From NCBI GenBank assembly GCA_900544445.1, contig UQVK01000093.1:1-15518 (forward strand): a DNA stretch of 15,518 nucleotides, given 5' to 3'. Shown one piece after another: positions 6,157 to 13,586 of this stretch; the first letter of the stretch is position 1, and the number at the start of each line of letters is the position of its first letter. The notes under the pieces were generated by a model. It had not been told where the DNA came from, ran no database searches, and saw only the letters and a program-made list of their open reading frames with translations. This stretch comes from an uncultured Lachnospiraceae bacterium. GTDB taxonomy: Bacteria > Bacillota > Clostridia > Lachnospirales > Lachnospiraceae. The translations under genes and the position numbers were made by a program.

Positions 6157-7446
6157 ATGGCAGCCTGCTACAAAAATATGGTGAATCCGAAAGCAGAAGC
6201 GGCAAAGCTTATTCTTTTTTTGTCGCTGACAGCCTTCTCCGGCAGAATCCATGATTTTCTCCATTCCGCCCTTGCAGAAAGATATGGAGGACTGAATGCG
6301 GATTACATCCTGCGTCTTCTGGCGCGCCTTCAGCTCATACTGATCCTGATTTACGCCTGCCGCCGTTTTCTGCTGTTCTGCCGGAAAAACTGTGACAGCC
6401 TTCTGCTTCTCGGAATCGCCGGCCACCGTATCCCGGGGCTGTTCTTTCTGGCAAATCTCCCCCTTTTTTGCCTGGAAATATTCCTGACGGCTGTTTTGAA
6501 GCCGGATTTTTCTGGAATCGGATGGTCCGTCATTCTGTCCGGAATCCTGAATACCTTCCTCATCCTGTTCGGCGCCATCCTTTTGATGCAGAGTCCCCTT
6601 TACAAATGCCGGATTTTCCTGCTGGGAGCAGCGACGATTGGCGCAGGCGGTCTTCTGTACGCTTCTTCCCTGAATTACCAGAGCGCATACGCGCTTCTCA
6701 TGCAGCATCCGCTCAGCAGATTTCTCTTTTCTCAGTATCATAATTTCACATTTGGAAAGCTGGCGGCCGCTTTGTCGCTCTGCGCCCTCCTGCTGTATCT
6801 GTCCGGCACGCGGTATCCCGGAACCGATCAGCCGGAACACGCCGGGAAATCAGCCAATCTGGCAGGAGATCTCTGGCACCGTTTCGGCGGCAGACTGATC
6901 TGGAAGAAAAATTACCTCTATCTTTACCGTAACGCTGATTTTGTCATCTGGAAGCTCTTTTCTTCTTTTCTGCTTCTGATCGCCTGGCAAAGCATGGGCG
7001 GCACGGCTCCCATGCTGCTGCTTATCTATGTCCTCTGTCTGGCCGCCGCATCCTATCTGCCTGACAGCTGCCAGCTGGAAGCAGAATGCCGCTTTATTTA
7101 TCTGACGTCAGATCGCACCTATCCGGAAATGCTGAGGGGACAGATTGCGGGAGGTACATTGCTGATCGGTGACAATGTGCTCCTGATTCTTTTATTCATG
7201 CGGGCTGATCCGCTGTCCTTTCTCTGTGCTCTGGGCAGCGTTCTCTTCCTCTCCGTCTATCTGACGAACGCCCTCTGCTCCGGCTATCCGGAGCATGTGT
7301 CAAAAATGTCCTTTATAAAGGCCATTGCGTTGATGCACATACCGCTGTATTCTCTAATCAAAGCCCTCAGGGATTACCGCCGGGGCAGAGACAACTGGAC
7401 GAACTGGAAATATATCGAAAGAAATGAAAAAGAACAATACTCTTGA
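6157..7446 (+). CDS. Multi-pass membrane protein, probable ABC permease subunit of unknown family
   Basis: This 429-residue membrane protein has about ten hydrophobic segments (roughly residues 52-75, 93-115, 122-146, 152-171, 199-217, 262-279, 283-300, 333-349, 353-371 and 385-403). A hydrophilic loop at about 218-260 separates two halves, and the C-terminus is charged (RDYRRGRDNW). I recognise no motif. The role is inferred from its neighbour: the ABC ATPase start lies 23 bases inside this gene, so the two are translationally coupled and probably form one transporter or transporter-like sensor, with the LytTR/GHKL pair following. The ATG at 6157 was chosen over one at 6124 because GGAAAGGAAG precedes it and the upstream one sits on a TATAAT. 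ABC-2-like export is a guess. Confidence 0.8.
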   Translation: MAACYKNMVNPKAEAAKLILFLSLTAFSGRIHDFLHSALAERYGGLNADYILRLLARLQLILILIYACRRFLLFCRKNCDSLLLLGIAGHRIPGLFFLANLPLFCLEIFLTAVLKPDFSGIGWSVILSGILNTFLILFGAILLMQSPLYKCRIFLLGAATIGAGGLLYASSLNYQSAYALLMQHPLSRFLFSQYHNFTFGKLAAALSLCALLLYLSGTRYPGTDQPEHAGKSANLAGDLWHRFGGRLIWKKNYLYLYRNADFVIWKLFSSFLLLIAWQSMGGTAPMLLLIYVLCLAAASYLPDSCQLEAECRFIYLTSDRTYPEMLRGQIAGGTLLIGDNVLLILLFMRADPLSFLCALGSVLFLSVYLTNALCSGYPEHVSKMSFIKAIALMHIPLYSLIKALRDYRRGRDNWTNWKYIERNEKEQYS

Positions 7447-8125
7447 AATTCATGAACTCACAAAACAATATGCGAAAGGAACCGGAATCAGCCGGATTTC
7501 CTTCACCGTAAACGCAGGGGAAATTGTGGCTCTCATCGGTCCCAATGGCGCCGGTAAAACCACGCTGATGAAAGCGGTTGGCGGGCTGTGCCGCCTTTCC
7601 GGAGGCGAAGCTCTGCTGAACAACGTCCCCACTTTCCAATGCCGGGAAAATCTGGGCTTCATGCAGGAAGCTCTGGATTTTTACGAAAAAATGACCGTAT
7701 ACGAAGCGCTGGACTTTTTATGCGCGGTTAAATTCCGGGGCGGCTGCCGGGAAGAAATCGACCATTATCTCAAAGCATATCAGCTGTTTGAGCAGAGGAA
7801 TCTCCGGATCAGCCGCTTGTCTCTCGGAATGAAGCGGAAGCTGTCCCTGATCATGGCGCTGATGGGGGATTGTCCCCTTCTTCTTCTGGATGAACCCACA
7901 AACGGAATCGATACCGCGGGCCTGATCCAGCTCAAAAGAGATCTGCTCAGGCGCAGAGACCAGAACGGCATCACCCTGTTCACAAGCCATGTGCTGGACT
8001 GGGCGGAGCATGTATGCAGCCGCTGCATTTTTCTGAAAACGGGCGAAATCGCCGCCGACTGCCGGATGGAAGAGATGCATCCGCCTCTTGAAAAGCTGTA
8101 TGAAAACCTTTATTTTATAGATTGA
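7424..8125 (+). CDS. ABC transporter ATP-binding protein
   Basis: This 233-residue cytoplasmic ATPase pairs with the overlapping membrane protein. Walker A is GPNGAGKTT at residues 39-47, the Q-loop glutamine is probably Q81, the signature is LSLGMKRKL at 132-140, Walker B is LLLLDEP at 152-158 and the switch histidine is H189 (TSHV). The signature departs from LSGGQ but follows the LSxGxxxK pattern common in drug/bacteriocin-type ABC-2 ATPases. There is no long C-terminal extension. It starts inside the end of the membrane protein gene with only a weak GAAAG upstream, so it probably depends on translational coupling. The LytTR regulator begins ten bases after its stop. Export, self-protection or signal sensing are all compatible. 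Confidence 0.92.
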   Translation: MKKNNTLEIHELTKQYAKGTGISRISFTVNAGEIVALIGPNGAGKTTLMKAVGGLCRLSGGEALLNNVPTFQCRENLGFMQEALDFYEKMTVYEALDFLCAVKFRGGCREEIDHYLKAYQLFEQRNLRISRLSLGMKRKLSLIMALMGDCPLLLLDEPTNGIDTAGLIQLKRDLLRRRDQNGITLFTSHVLDWAEHVCSRCIFLKTGEIAADCRMEEMHPPLEKLYENLYFID

Positions 8126-8135
8126 GGTGAATGTT

Positions 8136-8834
8136 ATGGCATACAGAGCTGCGATCTGCGACGACAGCGCCGCGGACTGCGAATACATCAGAAAGCTGAT
8201 CTCGGAATGGGCGCAGGAAAGAAATATTACCGTCAATGCGGAAGAATTTCCATCTGCCGAAAGTTTCCTGTTCCGATATGCGGAGAACAAGACCTTCGAT
8301 CTGCTGCTTCTGGATATCGAGATGGACGGAATGGACGGCGTGACGCTGGCAAAGCGCATCCGTCGGGAAAACGAAGCGGTACAGATCATTTTCATCACCG
8401 GATATTCCGATTATATCGCGGAGGGCTACGAGGTGGCGGCGCTCCATTATCTGATGAAGCCCGTAAACCAGGAGAAGCTGTTTTCCGTTCTCGACCGGGC
8501 GCTGGAAAAGCGCAGGCAGGAAGAAGGCTGTCTGAACCTGGAGCTGTCCGGTGAGATGCTCCGGATTCCCTTCTACGAAATCCGGTATCTGGACGTCCAC
8601 CAGAATTACGTCACCATTCATTGTAAAAAGGAATACACCGTAAAGCGCACGCTCAGCGAGTTTGAAAAGCTGCTGGATCAGCGTTTTTTCCGGGCAGGCA
8701 GGGGACTGATCGTCAACCTGACACAGATCCGGAGGGTGACGAAAACCGATGTTTTTCTTGCGGACGGCACTGCACTGCCTTTGCCAAGAGGGATTTATGA
8801 GCCGCTGAACAGGGCCATCATCTCCCATACCTGA
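8136..8834 (+). CDS. LytTR-family response regulator
   Basis: This 232-residue protein joins a CheY-like receiver to a LytTR DNA-binding domain. In the receiver, D9/D10 form the acidic pocket (AICDDS), D60 is the phospho-acceptor (LLLLDIEMDG), T88 is the switch Thr (FITGY) and K108 is the conserved lysine (LMKPV). The LytTR domain covers about 132-232, with EIRYLDVHQNYVTIH and the FFRAGRGLIVNL block typical of AgrA/VirR/ComE-type regulators, which bind paired direct repeats one or two helical turns apart. I placed the start at ATG 8136 (GAGGTGA, six bases away) rather than at a GTG nine bases earlier. The cognate kinase follows after 13 bases. The likely target is the repeat at 9554-9587. Confidence 0.93.
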   Translation: MAYRAAICDDSAADCEYIRKLISEWAQERNITVNAEEFPSAESFLFRYAENKTFDLLLLDIEMDGMDGVTLAKRIRRENEAVQIIFITGYSDYIAEGYEVAALHYLMKPVNQEKLFSVLDRALEKRRQEEGCLNLELSGEMLRIPFYEIRYLDVHQNYVTIHCKKEYTVKRTLSEFEKLLDQRFFRAGRGLIVNLTQIRRVTKTDVFLADGTALPLPRGIYEPLNRAIISHT

Positions 8835-8847
8835 GGAAAGGAGCACC

Positions 8848-9510
8848 ATGTCCATATTTGTCAAAAAGCTCGATAAACAGATCGCAGCCTACCAGCGGGA
8901 GCTGATTGAAACGCATTACCGGGAAGTGGAAAACATGTACCGCCAGATGCGCGGCTGGCGGCACGATTACCGCAATCACATCCAGACGATGAAGGTTTTT
9001 GCAGCAAACGGAGATCTGGATGCCATCCGCGCCTATCTGGATGAGCTGGACACTGATCTGAATACGGTAGATACCGTCATTAAAACCGGAAACGCCATGG
9101 CGGATGCCATTTTAAACAGCAAGATTTCTCTTGCCCGTTCCAGAGCCATTCCCGTCCGGGTAGACGCCCATATCCCGGTAAAGCTGAAAATGTCCGAGCT
9201 GGATCTGTGCGTTATACTGGGGAACCTCTTCGACAATGCCATCGAGGCCAGCCTTCTTCTTCCAGAAGAAAAACGCATGATCCGGATCTATATGGATATG
9301 AAAAATACCCAGCTCTATATTTCCTTCACAAACTTCACTGCGTCAAAAAAACTTCAAAAAAGCGGCAGGCTTTTTCGCAGCACAAAGGGAGCGGATCACG
9401 GTCTCGGTCTTGTCCGCATCGACAGCATCGTGGATCGTCTTGACGGCTATATCAGCCGCAACAGTGAAGACGGGGCCTTTACGACAGAAATCCTGCTTCC
9501 ACAGGTATGA
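8848..9510 (+). CDS. Soluble GHKL-type sensor histidine kinase, AgrC-like catalytic core
   Basis: This 220-residue protein carries only the kinase core. A coiled-coil-like N-terminus leads to the phospho-acceptor motif WRHDYRNHI at residues 37-45 (His39), then the N-box LGNLFDNAIEA at 124-134 and a G-box HGLGL at 184-188. This is the HATPase_c_5/AgrC-like class that pairs with LytTR regulators. Members normally have six or more membrane helices, or at least one anchor, before the His box; here only about 36 hydrophilic residues precede it. AAAGGAG upstream of ATG 8848 supports this as the real start. It presumably phosphorylates the adjacent LytTR protein. Input may come from the co-encoded membrane protein/ATPase rather than from a sensor domain of its own. 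Confidence 0.9.
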   Translation: MSIFVKKLDKQIAAYQRELIETHYREVENMYRQMRGWRHDYRNHIQTMKVFAANGDLDAIRAYLDELDTDLNTVDTVIKTGNAMADAILNSKISLARSRAIPVRVDAHIPVKLKMSELDLCVILGNLFDNAIEASLLLPEEKRMIRIYMDMKNTQLYISFTNFTASKKLQKSGRLFRSTKGADHGLGLVRIDSIVDRLDGYISRNSEDGAFTTEILLPQV

Positions 9511-9553
9511 CGCTGCCGGATACAGCAGTCTTTCAGGAGTAAAGCCCCGGCCT

Positions 9554-9587
9554 GCAGTTCATCCCCCCATCCAGGCAATTCGTCCCC
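9554..9587 (+). promoter_or_regulatory. Probable LytTR operator: direct repeat with 21-bp period
   Basis: GCAGTTCATCCCC (9554-9566) and GCAATTCGTCCCC (9575-9587) match at 11 of 13 positions and are offset by exactly 21 bp, two helical turns. LytTR regulators (AgrA, VirR and relatives) bind paired repeats with this period, and their sites often share a CAGTT-like core. It lies just after the LytTR regulator/kinase genes and upstream of the exporter pair, adjoining where a -35 box would be for a start site near 9625-9630. Confidence 0.6.
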
Positions 9588-9612
9588 GGTTTTTCCGGGG
9601 ACTCTTTTTCTG
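9582..9612 (+). terminator. Intrinsic terminator after the two-component operon
   Basis: GTCCCCGG (9582-9589) pairs perfectly with CCGGGGAC (9595-9602) around a TTTTT loop and is followed by TCTTTTTC. This is a good rho-independent terminator 70 bases after the kinase stop. Its 5' arm overlaps the second operator repeat. Confidence 0.8.
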
Positions 9613-9621
9613 TGTTAAATT
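9613..9621 (+). promoter_or_regulatory. Possible activator-dependent -10 region for the exporter operon
   Basis: TGTTAAATT resembles an extended -10 (TG, then TAAATT, four of six). No -35 box lies at the right distance, as expected if the LytTR regulator, bound just upstream, recruits polymerase. A six-bp hairpin (ACAGCC 9632-9637 with GGCTGT 9649-9654) follows before the ribosome binding site. Confidence 0.3.
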
Positions 9622-9672
9622 ACAGATAAGAACAGCCCTGCCAAAAACGGCTGTCAGGAAAGGAACAAGAAT

Positions 9673-11547
9673 ATGAAGGAAACGAAAAAGCCCCGTTATA
9701 ATATGTGGCAGAATACCGGTTTTATGCTGAAAAACGCCTGGGGAACCCGGAAAAGTGTCATTTTTCTCTGTATTGCGGTCGCCGTTGTAACCACGGCATG
9801 CTCCACCGTGGAACTCCTGATCGCTCCGTCGATCCTACGTCATGTGGAAAACGCAGATCCCTTAGACAGTCTGCTTTTCTCCATCGCATTTTTCAGCCTT
9901 CTGCTGATTCTGTTCTCCTCGCTTAAGGCCTACCTGAACACCAACACGCTTTACGGCAGAACCTCTGTCAGACTTGCCATTCTCCAGCAGATCTCCCTGA
10001 AAGTTTCCCGCACCTCCTATCCCAACATCCTGGATACGGGTTTTCTGGGACAAAAAGAAAAATCCTACGATGCGTGCTCCACGAATCTCTCTCCCACGGA
10101 GGCCGTATGGAATACATGGACGGAAATTTTGATCAATCTGTTCGGTTTTCTGGTTTATCTGACTCTTTTGTCGGGCCTGAATCCGCTGTTGATCTTTTTC
10201 ATATCCGCGGTGTCCATAGCCGCCTTTCTGGTAAACAGCCGGATCAGCAGCTGGTCCTATCGCCACCGGGATGAGGAAGCAGAATGTTTCAAACAGATGG
10301 ATTATATCCGCGATATCTCCGAACAACGTCCTGCGGCAAAGGATATCCGTATTTTTGGCCTCCAGCCATGGCTTATGCAGGTATGGGACAACGCTCTGGA
10401 TGTATATCGTTCTTTTCTGAACAGGCGGGAAAGGAACAATCTCTGGATAGATATTACGGCGCTCCTTCTCACTCTGCTCCGAAACGGTGTAGCCTATGCT
10501 TTTCTGATCCATCAGACGCTCAGGCAGGGGCTTCCCGCTTCTGAATTTCTGCTGTATTTCAGCGCAGTCAGCGGCTTTACCCAATGGGTGACAGGGATTC
10601 TGGAACGTTTTTCACAGCTGCACCGGCAGAGCATGGATTTGTCCATCATACGGGAATTTCTGGATTATCCGGAGCCCTTCCTGTTTGAGGAAGGAAAGCC
10701 CCTTTCCGGAATTTCCTCTGCCTCCTGTGAAATCCGTCTGGAGGATGTCTCCTTCCACTATCCCGGAGCCGCCTCTGATTCCCTTTCTCATATCAGTCTC
10801 ACGCTCCATCCCGGGGAAAAACTCGCCGTTGTCGGTCTCAACGGCGCCGGAAAAACCACTCTGGTCCGCCTTATATGCGGTTTTCTTGACCCAACGGAAG
10901 GGAGGGTTCTCCTGAACGGACAGGATATCCGGCAGTATAACCGCCGCGACTATTACCGACTGTTTTCCGCCGTTTTTCAGGACTTTTCCGTTCTGGAAGC
11001 CAGCGTTGCCGAAAACGTGGCACAGAAAGTGGAGGGCATTGACAGACCCAGAGTACAGGATTGTCTGGAAAAAGCAGGCCTTTCGGAAAAGATCGCATGT
11101 CTGCCCCGCGGAATGGATACCTGCGTCGGCAGGCTGGTCTATGAAGACGGAGTGGAATTTTCCGGCGGCGAAACCCAACGTCTGATGCTGGCCCGGGCCC
11201 TGTATAAAGACGCTCCCTTTCTCCTGTTGGACGAGCCAACCGCAGCCCTGGACCCCATCGCTGAAAATGATATTTATATGAAATACAGCCAGATGACGGC
11301 TGGAAAAACTTCTCTGTTCATCTCCCACCGTCTGGCTTCCACACGATTCTGTGACCGCATCCTTTTTTTGCAGAAAGGTCACGTTGCAGAAGAAGGTACG
11401 CACGAATCCCTGATGAGACAAAACGGCGGATATGCCCGACTCTTTCAGATACAAAGCCGTTATTACCAGAACACTCCGCTTTCTTCTGAAAACACATTTT
11501 CTCACGAATCCGATGAACCATTTGCCGCTACAGAGGAGGATAACTGA
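9673..11547 (+). CDS. ABC exporter half-transporter, fused membrane and ATPase domains (subunit 1)
   Basis: This 624-residue protein has an exporter-type membrane domain (about residues 25-320, roughly six helices) followed by a nucleotide-binding domain. Walker A is GLNGAGKTT at 388-396, the Q-loop glutamine is Q436 (VFQDFSV), the signature is FSGGE at 496-500, Walker B is FLLLDEP at 516-522 with catalytic Glu521, the D-loop is ALDP and the H-loop is His552. It lacks an N-terminal C39 peptidase, so it does not mature its own leader peptides. AAAGGAA precedes ATG 9673. The next gene, a homologous half-transporter, starts one base after its stop, so the two probably form a heterodimer. Lipid, drug or peptide export are all possible. 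The LytTR operator in front suggests signal-induced expression. Confidence 0.92.
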   Translation: MKETKKPRYNMWQNTGFMLKNAWGTRKSVIFLCIAVAVVTTACSTVELLIAPSILRHVENADPLDSLLFSIAFFSLLLILFSSLKAYLNTNTLYGRTSVRLAILQQISLKVSRTSYPNILDTGFLGQKEKSYDACSTNLSPTEAVWNTWTEILINLFGFLVYLTLLSGLNPLLIFFISAVSIAAFLVNSRISSWSYRHRDEEAECFKQMDYIRDISEQRPAAKDIRIFGLQPWLMQVWDNALDVYRSFLNRRERNNLWIDITALLLTLLRNGVAYAFLIHQTLRQGLPASEFLLYFSAVSGFTQWVTGILERFSQLHRQSMDLSIIREFLDYPEPFLFEEGKPLSGISSASCEIRLEDVSFHYPGAASDSLSHISLTLHPGEKLAVVGLNGAGKTTLVRLICGFLDPTEGRVLLNGQDIRQYNRRDYYRLFSAVFQDFSVLEASVAENVAQKVEGIDRPRVQDCLEKAGLSEKIACLPRGMDTCVGRLVYEDGVEFSGGETQRLMLARALYKDAPFLLLDEPTAALDPIAENDIYMKYSQMTAGKTSLFISHRLASTRFCDRILFLQKGHVAEEGTHESLMRQNGGYARLFQIQSRYYQNTPLSSENTFSHESDEPFAATEEDN

Positions 11548-11548
11548 T

Positions 11549-13438
11549 ATGGAAAAGCAAAACAGAATCGACACATTCCATGAAACAGCCGCACGGAATA
11601 TCCGCTCCTTTAAAATATGGGGGAAGCTGTGCCCCGGCGCGATCCTTTCCATCCTTCTCGTTTCCGTTTTCACGGCGCTCAGCCCCTATGTCACGATCTG
11701 GCTGTCGGCCCGGATCATCGATGAACTGGCCGGACAAAGAAGGCCGGAGGTCCTGCTGACACTGGTTCTTGCCGAGCTTTTCTCTGCTGCAGTCCTTGCT
11801 TTTATAAGCGGAGTTCTGAAACGGTGGAAAAATATTGAGGGTGATTGTTCCTACCGAAAAAATGACCGAATTTACATGGATAAAATGTTTGACATGGATT
11901 TCGCGGATATGGACAGCCAGCGTACCTTTGACCTGTTCTCGCGCATCCGGCAGAACCAGAACTGGACAGGATGGGGCTTTAACAAGAGCCTGCTTCTGCT
12001 GGAACAGCTCCTGACTGCCCTTCTACGGATCCTGGGCGGCATCGGCCTGTCCGCCAGCCTGTTCTTTCTGCCGGTTTCTGAAGCTTCCCGGCTTTCCTGG
12101 ATGAACCATCCGCTCTGCATCGTGGTCATCTTCGCCCTGCTACTCTTGGCGGCCCTGCTGTCCCCTATGTGTGCAAACCGCAGCGCTTCCTACTGGAACC
12201 GGAATGATTCAGAATTTCTTCTTGTTAACCGGATGTTCGCGTTTTACGCTTATATGTGTTCCGACAATAAACGCGCTTCAGATATGCGGATTTACGATCA
12301 ACAGGAAAATGTCTGCAATGTATATCTGAAAAAATCAGCGCTCTTTGATCCGGGCAGCGGGCCTGCCCGCTGGGCCAGAGGCCCCATGGGGCTCTGGATG
12401 GCCCTTTCCCAGGGAATTTCCGCCCTGCTGACCGGCATGATCTATCTTTTCGTATGCCTCAAAGCCTGGGCCGGCGCTTTCGGGGTAGGCTCTGTCACCC
12501 AGTATATCGGCGCAATCACCAGCCTTTTTCTCGGCATTTCCAGCCTTCTGAAGACTCTCGGCACCATGCGTGCCAACAGCGGCTTTCTGAAGACCAGTTT
12601 TGAGTTTCTGGACATTCCCAACAGAATGTACCAGGGAAGCCTGACCACGGAAAAGCGGTCAGACCGTCAGTATGAGATCGAGTTCCGCGACGTATCCTTC
12701 CGCTATCCCGGAAGCGATGCCTACGCCCTGCGGCATGTGAACCTGCGCTTTTCCGTGGGAAGCCGCCTGGCCGTGGTAGGCATGAACGGCTCCGGCAAGA
12801 CTACCTTCATCAAGCTCCTCTGCCGTCTCTACGATCCGGAGGAGGGTGAGATTCTGCTGAATGGCATCGACATCCGCAAATACCGCTATGACAACTATAT
12901 CCGGCTGTTCTCCGTGGTCTTTCAGGACTTCCAGCTCATGGCCCTGCCGATCGATCAGAACGTGGCAGGCTCCGCCTCCGTCGATGCCGGACGGGCCATG
13001 GACTGCCTCACCAGAGCGGGCTTCTCAGACCGTCTTGCCGCCATGCCGAAGGGAACGGCCACCTGGCTCTACAAGGATCTGGACGAAAACGGCGTGGAGA
13101 TTTCCGGCGGAGAGGCACAGAAGATCGCCATCGCCCGCGCGCTGTACAAGAATGCGCCCTTCATCATCCTGGACGAACCCACCGCGGCCCTGGATCCGAT
13201 TGCGGAAGCGGATATCTATTCCCGGTTCAACGATATTGCGGGGGACAAAACGGCCGTCTACATCAGCCACCGTCTTTCCTCCTGCCGGTTCTGTGATGAA
13301 ATCGCCGTGTTTCATGAAGGAGCCATTATTCAGAAGGGCTCTCATGAAGAGCTGCTCGCCGACAAAAAAGGAAAATACTATGAGCTGTGGAACGCACAGG
13401 CACAATACTATACGGAAAAGGAGCAGACAGCGTCTTAA
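11549..13438 (+). CDS. ABC exporter half-transporter, fused membrane and ATPase domains (subunit 2)
   Basis: This 629-residue partner of the preceding gene has the same domain order: membrane domain about 25-345, then the ATPase. Walker A is GMNGSGKTT at 411-419, the Q-loop is Q459 (VFQDFQL), the signature is ISGGE at 518-522, Walker B is FIILDEP at 538-544 with Glu543, and the switch is His574. Both subunits keep catalytic Glu and canonical signatures, so neither ATP site looks degenerate, unlike many heterodimeric exporters. The two share blocks such as EPTAALDPIAE and LYKxAPF, pointing to duplication. The frame is open 117 bases further upstream, but GAGGAGG before ATG 11549 and the near abutment with the previous stop fix the start. 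The cargo is unknown; no precursor peptide gene lies nearby. Confidence 0.92.
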   Translation: MEKQNRIDTFHETAARNIRSFKIWGKLCPGAILSILLVSVFTALSPYVTIWLSARIIDELAGQRRPEVLLTLVLAELFSAAVLAFISGVLKRWKNIEGDCSYRKNDRIYMDKMFDMDFADMDSQRTFDLFSRIRQNQNWTGWGFNKSLLLLEQLLTALLRILGGIGLSASLFFLPVSEASRLSWMNHPLCIVVIFALLLLAALLSPMCANRSASYWNRNDSEFLLVNRMFAFYAYMCSDNKRASDMRIYDQQENVCNVYLKKSALFDPGSGPARWARGPMGLWMALSQGISALLTGMIYLFVCLKAWAGAFGVGSVTQYIGAITSLFLGISSLLKTLGTMRANSGFLKTSFEFLDIPNRMYQGSLTTEKRSDRQYEIEFRDVSFRYPGSDAYALRHVNLRFSVGSRLAVVGMNGSGKTTFIKLLCRLYDPEEGEILLNGIDIRKYRYDNYIRLFSVVFQDFQLMALPIDQNVAGSASVDAGRAMDCLTRAGFSDRLAAMPKGTATWLYKDLDENGVEISGGEAQKIAIARALYKNAPFIILDEPTAALDPIAEADIYSRFNDIAGDKTAVYISHRLSSCRFCDEIAVFHEGAIIQKGSHEELLADKKGKYYELWNAQAQYYTEKEQTAS

Positions 13439-13446
13439 ACATCCCC

Positions 13447-13474
13447 TTGCAATTCTCTCCCTCAGTGATACAAT
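13447..13474 (+). promoter_or_regulatory. Candidate promoter of the permease gene
   Basis: TTGCAA (13447-13452), 16 bases, then TACAAT (13469-13474). An overlapping perfect TATAAT occupies 13474-13479 but would need a 21-base spacer from the same -35. A hairpin starts two bases after the TATAAT. Confidence 0.4.
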
Positions 13475-13480
13475 ATAATG

Positions 13481-13535
13481 CGGTTCCGGCAGAAAAACCG
13501 GAACCGTTTCGGGAAATCAGCGTAAGCTGATTTCC
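13481..13535 (+). repeat. Two perfect hairpins directly downstream of a TATAAT box
   Basis: CGGTTCCGG (13481-13489) pairs with CCGGAACCG (13498-13506) around CAGAAAAA. GGAAATCAGC (13512-13521) pairs with GCTGATTTCC (13526-13535) around GTAA, a GNRA-type tetraloop. Only TTTC follows the first, so it is at best a weak terminator for the exporter operon. The arrangement repeats that at 5990-6106: a TATAATG followed at once by perfect, unrelated hairpins. The gap 13439-13586 contains nothing else recognisable. Confidence 0.8.
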
Positions 13536-13586
13536 TGCGTATATCGCGGCCATAATACCTTCCGGCAAAAGAAAGGAGCCCCACCG

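Noticed and set aside
9511..9672. AgrD-like or bacteriocin precursor peptide between kinase and exporter
   Set aside because: No start codon with a ribosome binding site and no leader/double-glycine or Cys-rich core; an open frame at 9410-9676 mostly overlaps the kinase gene and the operator/terminator.
11432..11548. Upstream start for the second exporter subunit
   Set aside because: It would overlap the first subunit by over 100 bases without a ribosome binding site, while ATG 11549 has GAGGAGG.
12861..13478. Alternative plus-strand frame inside the second exporter gene
   Set aside because: It lies within the ATPase domain, whose motifs are all in the main frame; it reflects GC-rich codon use only.
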